From Suilimivivens sp963650485 (GTDB taxonomy: Bacteria > Bacillota > Clostridia > Lachnospirales > Lachnospiraceae), in contig CAVJLN010000025.1 in assembly GCA_963650485.1 (NCBI GenBank), positions 1 through 35,595 on the forward strand: 35,595 nucleotides of DNA, given 5' to 3'. The translations under genes and the position numbers were made by a program. The notes beneath the pieces are model-generated. The model worked only from the letters and a program-made list of their open reading frames with translations. It ran no database searches and had not been told where the DNA came from. Positions within the stretch are counted from its first letter, which is position 1. The number at the start of each line of letters is the position of its first letter. Shown here piece after piece: positions 32,138-35,595 of this stretch.

Positions 32138-32205
32138 TGTGACGAAGTTTGTTAGGTGGCCCGGACATCCGCTTAAGGAATGCGTCAATACAGGTTATCG
32201 AACTT
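32138..32205 (+). ncRNA. Probable L13 leader element
   Basis: The leader of rplM contains the compact block GGTGGCCCGGACATCCGC followed by TTAAGGAATGCG, which looks conserved and foldable (GGTGGC/GGACATCC region). Firmicutes rplM genes carry an autoregulatory L13 leader RNA; position and size fit, but I could not test the Rfam model. Confidence 0.5.
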
Positions 32206-32223
32206 TATATGGAGGAAATCAGA

Positions 32224-32652
32224 ATGAAGACATTTATGGCTAGCCCTGCTACCATCGACAGAAAATGGTATGTAGTTGACGCTACTGATATGACATTAGG
32301 ACGTTTAGCTTCTGAAGTAGCTAAGGTTTTAAGAGGTAAGAACAAAGCAATTTTCACTCCTCATATTGATACTGGAGATTATGTAATCGTAATCAATGCT
32401 GAGAAGGTTAAAGTTACAGGAAAGAAATTAGATCAGAAAGTTTACTATCGTCATTCCGAGTACGTTGGTGGTATGAAAGAAACCACATTACGCGAAATGC
32501 TCGCTAAGAAGCCAGAGAAGGTAGTTGAACTCGCTGTTAAAGGCATGCTTCCTAAGGGACCTTTAGGAAACCAGATGTATACCAAGCTTTATGTATATGC
32601 TGGACCTGAGCACAAGCATGCAGCTCAGAAGCCTGAAGTATTAACATTTTAA
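32224..32652 (+). CDS. rplM: Ribosomal protein L13
   Basis: A 142-residue early-assembly 50S protein. It has KTFMASPATIDRKWYVVDAT, GRLASEVAKVLRGKNK and MLPKGPLGNQMYTKLYVYAG. The ATG at 32224 follows GGAGG; the upstream open frame covers the leader RNA. Confidence 0.97.
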   Translation: MKTFMASPATIDRKWYVVDATDMTLGRLASEVAKVLRGKNKAIFTPHIDTGDYVIVINAEKVKVTGKKLDQKVYYRHSEYVGGMKETTLREMLAKKPEKVVELAVKGMLPKGPLGNQMYTKLYVYAGPEHKHAAQKPEVLTF

Positions 32653-32676
32653 AGGGACTGAAAGGAGATAAGTAAA

Positions 32677-33081
32677 ATGGCTAAAGCAGCTAAATCCGCT
32701 AAGTTTTACGGAACAGGTAGAAGAAAGAAATCCATCGCCAGAGTATATTTAGTACCTGGTAAGGGAGATATTACAATTAATAAGAGATCCATCGATGAAT
32801 ATTTTGGACTTGAAACACTTAAGGTTATCGTTCGTCAGCCTCTTACCGCTACAGAAACCGCTGATAAGTATGACGTAATTGTTAACGTTAAGGGTGGTGG
32901 ATACACAGGACAGGCTGGTGCCATCAGACATGGTATCGCAAGAGCACTTCTTCAGGTAGATAACGAATTCAGACCTACCCTTAAGAAGGCTGGTTACTTA
33001 ACAAGAGATCCTCGTATGAAGGAAAGAAAGAAATACGGCCTCAAAGCCGCTCGTCGTGCTCCGCAGTTCAGCAAGCGATAA
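32677..33081 (+). CDS. rpsI: Ribosomal protein S9
   Basis: A 134-residue 30S protein whose C-terminal tail touches P-site tRNA. Recognised by FYGTGRRKKSIARVYLVPG, GGGYTGQAGAIRHGIARAL and the end RDPRMKERKKYGLKAARRAP followed by QFSKR. AAAGGAG precedes the start. It ends 16 bases before its terminator; the mobile element begins just beyond. Confidence 0.97.
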   Translation: MAKAAKSAKFYGTGRRKKSIARVYLVPGKGDITINKRSIDEYFGLETLKVIVRQPLTATETADKYDVIVNVKGGGYTGQAGAIRHGIARALLQVDNEFRPTLKKAGYLTRDPRMKERKKYGLKAARRAPQFSKR

Positions 33082-33096
33082 TCATTCTGAAACTAG

Positions 33097-33129
33097 AACC
33101 CCCAAGAACGCTGTATTCTTGGGGGTTTG
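33097..33129 (+). terminator. Intrinsic terminator of rplM-rpsI
   Basis: AACCCCCAAGAA (33097-33108) pairs perfectly with TTCTTGGGGGTT (33116-33127), followed by TGTTCATTG. It is the last feature that clearly belongs to the host backbone. Confidence 0.85.
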
Positions 33130-33172
33130 TTCATTGTTCAACTTTCCCTGTCTGCCTATGAAAATCGGTGTC

Positions 33173-33202
33173 TATGACACGTATATGACACACATATGAC
33201 AC
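33173..33202. repeat. Three TATGACAC repeats spaced 11 bases
   Basis: TATGACAC occurs at 33173-33180, 33184-33191 and 33195-33202, an exact 11-base period (one helical turn), 14 bases beyond the integrase stop codon. It is likely an arm-type binding site for the integrase or an excisionase. Confidence 0.6.
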
Positions 33203-33215
33203 AAATTCATATGCT

Positions 33216-34289
33216 TTAGATTTTATCAATAGCTTCTAACATTTGTTGCATATCAAGGTGAGTGTATACTATTTCTGTTACACCTTTTCCTGCATGACCA
33301 ATAATCTTTTTTATGATTCTTTCATCAACACCTGCTTTAGTGAGCAGTGAAACACAAGTGTGCCTGGCATCATGCGGTTTATGATCCTTATTCAATCCCA
33401 TCTCATTCAAAACAACAGTCCAATAAGAATCTCTGAAATTTCTATCATGAAAATATCTTCCTTCACGTGTGGTTATTAGATATTCACATTTTGATTCTTT
33501 GTCCATCCAGTATTTGAAAAATGGAAGAACCTTTTTTGCAATAGGTACATTTCTTATCCCAGCAGGTGTTTTTGATTGCCGGATATAAAAATAGCGTTCT
33601 TTAAGGTGAACGTCTTCTTTTTTCAGGTCACGCAGTTCCCCTTGCCTTACACCTGTATAAATCAGCATTAAGAAAATGGAAACATGTTCATTCTTGACTG
33701 ACCAGCTCCACATTGTTTTAATTTCCTCATCCGTAAATGGAATCCGGTCAATCTTATTTGGGTTCTTATCCCTGTATTGCAATATGTCCACAAATTCCGA
33801 ATAATCTTTTGCACAAATATCATGCTTCATAGCCCATCCATACATGGAATTAAAAAGAACCTTTATCTTCCGCAGGGTTGGGTAGTTTTTTCCGCAGTTA
33901 TCAATCACACCCTGTAAATGATTTAATCTAATATCAGCAAATACCATTTTTTCTATATCACCACATACCTTGAATGATGCATTATACCCATTTACATTTG
34001 AACGTGAAATTTGGGGATAGTGTTCAGCTGACCATTTTTCAAATACTTCCTTGAATGTTATCTTTGAAGCATCTATATCATACGGATTTTTGTGATATTC
34101 GGTCAGTGCAATCAAGGCATCCTGATAGGTTTCATAATACCCAATATTCTTATATTTCTGCTCAATGCGTTCTGTTTCTTTGTTCAGGGTGCACAGAACA
34201 CACACCCTTGCCCGGAAGGGTCTTCTTCTGTTGCCGGGGAGCTTGGATATATTACCAAAGCCGTTCGGCAGTCGTAACATTTTTGACAT
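33216..34289 (-). CDS. int: Tyrosine recombinase (phage-type integrase)
   Basis: A 357-residue site-specific recombinase. An N-terminal arm-binding region (1-75) and a core-binding SAM-like domain (about 76-175, ITFKEVFEKWSAEHYPQIS) precede the catalytic domain. Active-site residues are complete: R215 (GVRQGEL), K240 (QSKTPAG), H306 and R309 (HDARHT), H332 (GHAGKGV) and nucleophile Y342 (YTHLD). The ATG has AAAGGA upstream. It probably catalyses integration and excision of the element. Confidence 0.93.
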   Translation of the reverse strand: MSKMLRLPNGFGNISKLPGNRRRPFRARVCVLCTLNKETERIEQKYKNIGYYETYQDALIALTEYHKNPYDIDASKITFKEVFEKWSAEHYPQISRSNVNGYNASFKVCGDIEKMVFADIRLNHLQGVIDNCGKNYPTLRKIKVLFNSMYGWAMKHDICAKDYSEFVDILQYRDKNPNKIDRIPFTDEEIKTMWSWSVKNEHVSIFLMLIYTGVRQGELRDLKKEDVHLKERYFYIRQSKTPAGIRNVPIAKKVLPFFKYWMDKESKCEYLITTREGRYFHDRNFRDSYWTVVLNEMGLNKDHKPHDARHTCVSLLTKAGVDERIIKKIIGHAGKGVTEIVYTHLDMQQMLEAIDKI

Positions 34290-34397
34290 AAATTCATCCT
34301 TTCATTGAAATCATAAGGATGAAATGATATAATTGAAAAGTGGTATATGCATTTCGTCCTTATTTCAGTTTTGGGTAAGACTGGGTAAGCCGAGGGT

Positions 34398-34434
34398 AAA
34401 AGTGTTCGACTGTGCAGGTCGGGCACTTTTTCTT
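34398..34434 (+). terminator. Hairpin with T run in the integrase-repressor spacer
   Basis: AAAAGTG (34398-34404) pairs with CACTTTT (34424-34430), with an inner CGAC/GTCG pair, then TCTTT. No plus-strand gene ends here; as a near-symmetric stem with A/T runs it could act in both directions, ending transcription from the repressor toward the integrase. Confidence 0.55.
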
Positions 34435-34450
34435 TACAAAAATTTTTTCC

Positions 34451-34628
34451 GGTTACGGTTACGGTTAAATCTATTACTTATATATTTACTATTTCATTAT
34501 CGTATCGACGATGAAATTTTGTAAAATTAAAAGAAATTGATTTTAACCGTAACCAACCGTAACCGCCAGTATTTATAAGGGTTTGAACCGTAACCTTGAA
34601 CCGTAACCAACCGTAACCGAACCGTAAC
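34451..34628. repeat. Iteron-like AACCGTAAC array
   Basis: Six direct copies of AACCGTAAC at 34545, 34555, 34586, 34599, 34609 and 34620 (first bases), plus a tandem GGTTAC run in the opposite sense at 34451-34467 and one more direct copy at 34715 inside the end of the repressor gene. Start-to-start distances of 10, 31, 13, 10 and 11 bases put most copies on one helix face. The 415-base gap 34290-34705 has no gene. Confidence 0.8.
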
Positions 34629-34642
34629 TTTTTGTCATTTTC

Positions 34643-34658
34643 TAGTACTATAGTACTA
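34643..34658. promoter_or_regulatory. Perfect 16-base palindrome, candidate operator
   Basis: TAGTACTATAGTACTA at 34643-34658, directly after the iteron-like array and 48 bases beyond the repressor stop. Dyads of this kind are typical repressor sites, but its position at the 3' side is unusual. Confidence 0.45.
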
Positions 34659-34705
34659 AAAATATTTTTTCATGGTGCACTGTGGTGCATAATGGTACAA
34701 AATTT

Positions 34706-35083
34706 TTATTCCAGAACCGTAACCTTTTGGACTGCATATTTTTTTAGTTGGGTAAGTTCTTCCAGTCTCTCCAGTGCCGTGGTCTTTCCGGCATCATTCA
34801 GCCGGAGGTATAAGTCCATCATCTGGAATACATCATCTGATAAAGGCTTTTGTGATTCACTGACTCCCTTTTCTCCCATAAGGTAGTCCGGTGCTACATT
34901 AAAAATCTTTGACAGAAGATAAATATTCGCAAGATTGGGTGTATAAGTACTAGAAAGCCACTGCGACATATTAACTTTTGATATCCCTTTACTGTCATAT
35001 CTTTTGGATAGCCGGACTACATCCGCAGCAGTATAGTCACGCTCATCCATTAAGGTTCTTAGTCGTTTGGAAAACTCATTCAT
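34706..35083 (-). CDS. XRE family transcriptional repressor
   Basis: A 125-residue protein with an N-terminal helix-turn-helix of the Cro/CI type (residues 4-70: FSKRLRTLMDERDYTAADVV, ISKVNMSQWLSS, LLSKIFNVAPDYLMG). A short helical C-terminus (LNDAGKTTALERLEELTQLK) is probably for dimerisation. The ATG at 35083 follows AAGGGAAG; an earlier in-frame ATG at 35119 lies in promoter DNA. It likely controls the divergent promoter at 35114 and keeps the element quiescent. The gene end carries one AACCGTAAC repeat. Confidence 0.88.
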   Translation of the reverse strand: MNEFSKRLRTLMDERDYTAADVVRLSKRYDSKGISKVNMSQWLSSTYTPNLANIYLLSKIFNVAPDYLMGEKGVSESQKPLSDDVFQMMDLYLRLNDAGKTTALERLEELTQLKKYAVQKVTVLE

Positions 35084-35113
35084 AAAAAAACTTCCCTTTC
35101 CGTCATTTACATA

Positions 35114-35142
35114 TTGCAAATACCGAACACACGTTCTATAAT
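35114..35142 (+). promoter_or_regulatory. Rightward promoter of the mobile element
   Basis: TTGCAA (35114-35119), 17 bases, TATAAT (35137-35142). The dyad CTACT-TT-AGTAG at 35153-35164 lies just beyond, at the expected start of transcription, and is a good candidate operator for the divergent repressor. Confidence 0.65.
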
Positions 35143-35193
35143 ATAACTATCGCTACTTTAGTAGGTGCATTTGGGGGATAGGAGTTGAATAAT

Positions 35194-35295
35194 ATGGACT
35201 ATAAGACGATCATCATTGAAATGCTTGACAGAGCAGATGAGAGACACTTACGTCTGATCTACTGCTATGTCAGGGCACTGCTTGGACTGGGTTAA
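35194..35295 (+). CDS. 33-residue small protein of the mobile element
   Basis: Reads MDYKTIIIEMLDRADERHLR then LIYCYVRALLGLG. GGAG lies about nine bases before the ATG, and a good promoter with operator-like dyad precedes it. It can form one amphipathic helix with hydrophobic and Arg/Asp/Glu faces. Similar mini-proteins occur beside XRE genes in Lachnospiraceae elements as far as I recall; function is unknown. The position recalls a Cro or antirepressor peptide. Confidence 0.65.
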   Translation: MDYKTIIIEMLDRADERHLRLIYCYVRALLGLG

Positions 35296-35299
35296 ACAC

Positions 35300-35595
35300 C
35301 TAGTCCTTTTCTTCGTAAAGTTTTATAGCCATTCTTTCCAGCATTTCCCATTCATCTTCATTCAGAGCAGAGAGCATAGAAATTAATCTTTTCTTAAAAG
35401 AATCATCTGCATCCATCTGTATAGAACCAATAAATGCAGCGATCTGTTCATCACGTGTCTGTTTTATGAACATTTCACCCCGCCCGGTTCGCAGCCATTC
35501 TTCATTTACGTGACATTTTGTACATATAAGTGATAGAGCTGCTTCACTTGGGTTTCTTCTTCCAGTTTCATATCCACCTATACTATCCCTTGGAA
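35300..35595 (-). CDS. Second XRE family regulator, C-terminal 98 residues
   Basis: Open at the right window edge. The visible start SIGGYETGRRNPSEAALSLI is recognition helix and fourth helix of a Cro/CI domain, followed by VNEEWLRTGRGEMF, a signature common in phage repressors of Clostridia. A helical C-terminus (DDSFKKRLISMLSALNEDEW) ends in LYEEKD and a stop. It converges on the 33-residue gene with four bases between them and probably acts with the other repressor in the lysogeny decision. Confidence 0.85.
   Translation of the reverse strand, partial: PRDSIGGYETGRRNPSEAALSLICTKCHVNEEWLRTGRGEMFIKQTRDEQIAAFIGSIQMDADDSFKKRLISMLSALNEDEWEMLERMAIKLYEEKD

Larger units (their letters stand above)
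33130..35595. mobile_element. Left part of an integrated mobile element (prophage or ICE)
   Basis: Contains a tyrosine integrase reading toward the boundary, direct repeats beside the integrase end, two XRE regulators and a small protein, all in more AT-rich DNA than the backbone. The exact attachment site and the right end are not visible. Integrase-first layout downstream of a housekeeping gene terminator is typical of integrative elements. Confidence 0.75.

Noticed and set aside
34545..34628. CRISPR-like or coding repeat at the AACCGTAAC array
   Set aside because: Units are nine bases with one- to 22-base gaps, and all frames are interrupted.
1..35595. tRNA or rRNA genes
   Set aside because: No GGTTCGANNCC-type T-arm with cloverleaf context and no rRNA segments were recognised on either strand.

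Overview
The window reads as a chromosome segment of a low-GC Gram-positive bacterium of the class Clostridia, most likely a Lachnospiraceae. The evidence is the unbroken S10-spc-alpha ribosomal protein cluster in Firmicutes order, a four-cysteine (zinc type) S14 and L36, adk with a zinc LID domain, map followed by a KOW protein and infA, and the run ecfA1-ecfA2-ecfT-truA-rplM-rpsI after rplQ. Species cannot be named from the sequence alone.

Left flank (1-9333): the 3' end of a CotH-like gene, a trpS-DUF5721 pair, an RlmK/RlmI-type RNA methyltransferase, a short form of proB followed by a membrane-anchored Mrr-like nuclease, a DUF1015 gene, ybaK, a YitT-type membrane protein and nagA. These are housekeeping and metabolic genes in small units with recognisable promoters.

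Core (9455-26486): a promoter and a 320-base structured leader drive rpsJ through map, the KOW gene and infA. A second consensus promoter precedes rpmJ, and another structured leader precedes rpsM, rpsK, rpsD, rpoA and rplQ, which end at a strong terminator. Ribosome parts, the Sec translocon, adenylate kinase, N-terminal methionine removal, IF-1 and the RNA polymerase alpha subunit are thus made together.

Right part (26578-33129): a two-TM protein of unknown function and a convergent M15 peptidase interrupt the usual order. The complete ECF transporter energising module, truA, and rplM-rpsI (own promoter, probable L13 leader) follow and end at a terminator. From about 33130 a mobile element begins: tyrosine integrase, repeat-rich non-coding DNA, two XRE repressors and a 33-residue small protein. 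It runs off the window.

The most notable signal is a small non-coding transposon-like repeat (MITE) with terminal GTAACTATTCAG repeats. Copy A (6967-7120) has a perfect 8-base target duplication. Copy B (23959-24109), in opposite orientation, sits inside the alpha operon between rpsK and rpsD. Two degenerate copies lie near 28420 and 6881. Other unexplained structure includes the leaders of rpsJ, rpsM and rplQ and an array of AACCGTAAC repeats in the mobile element.
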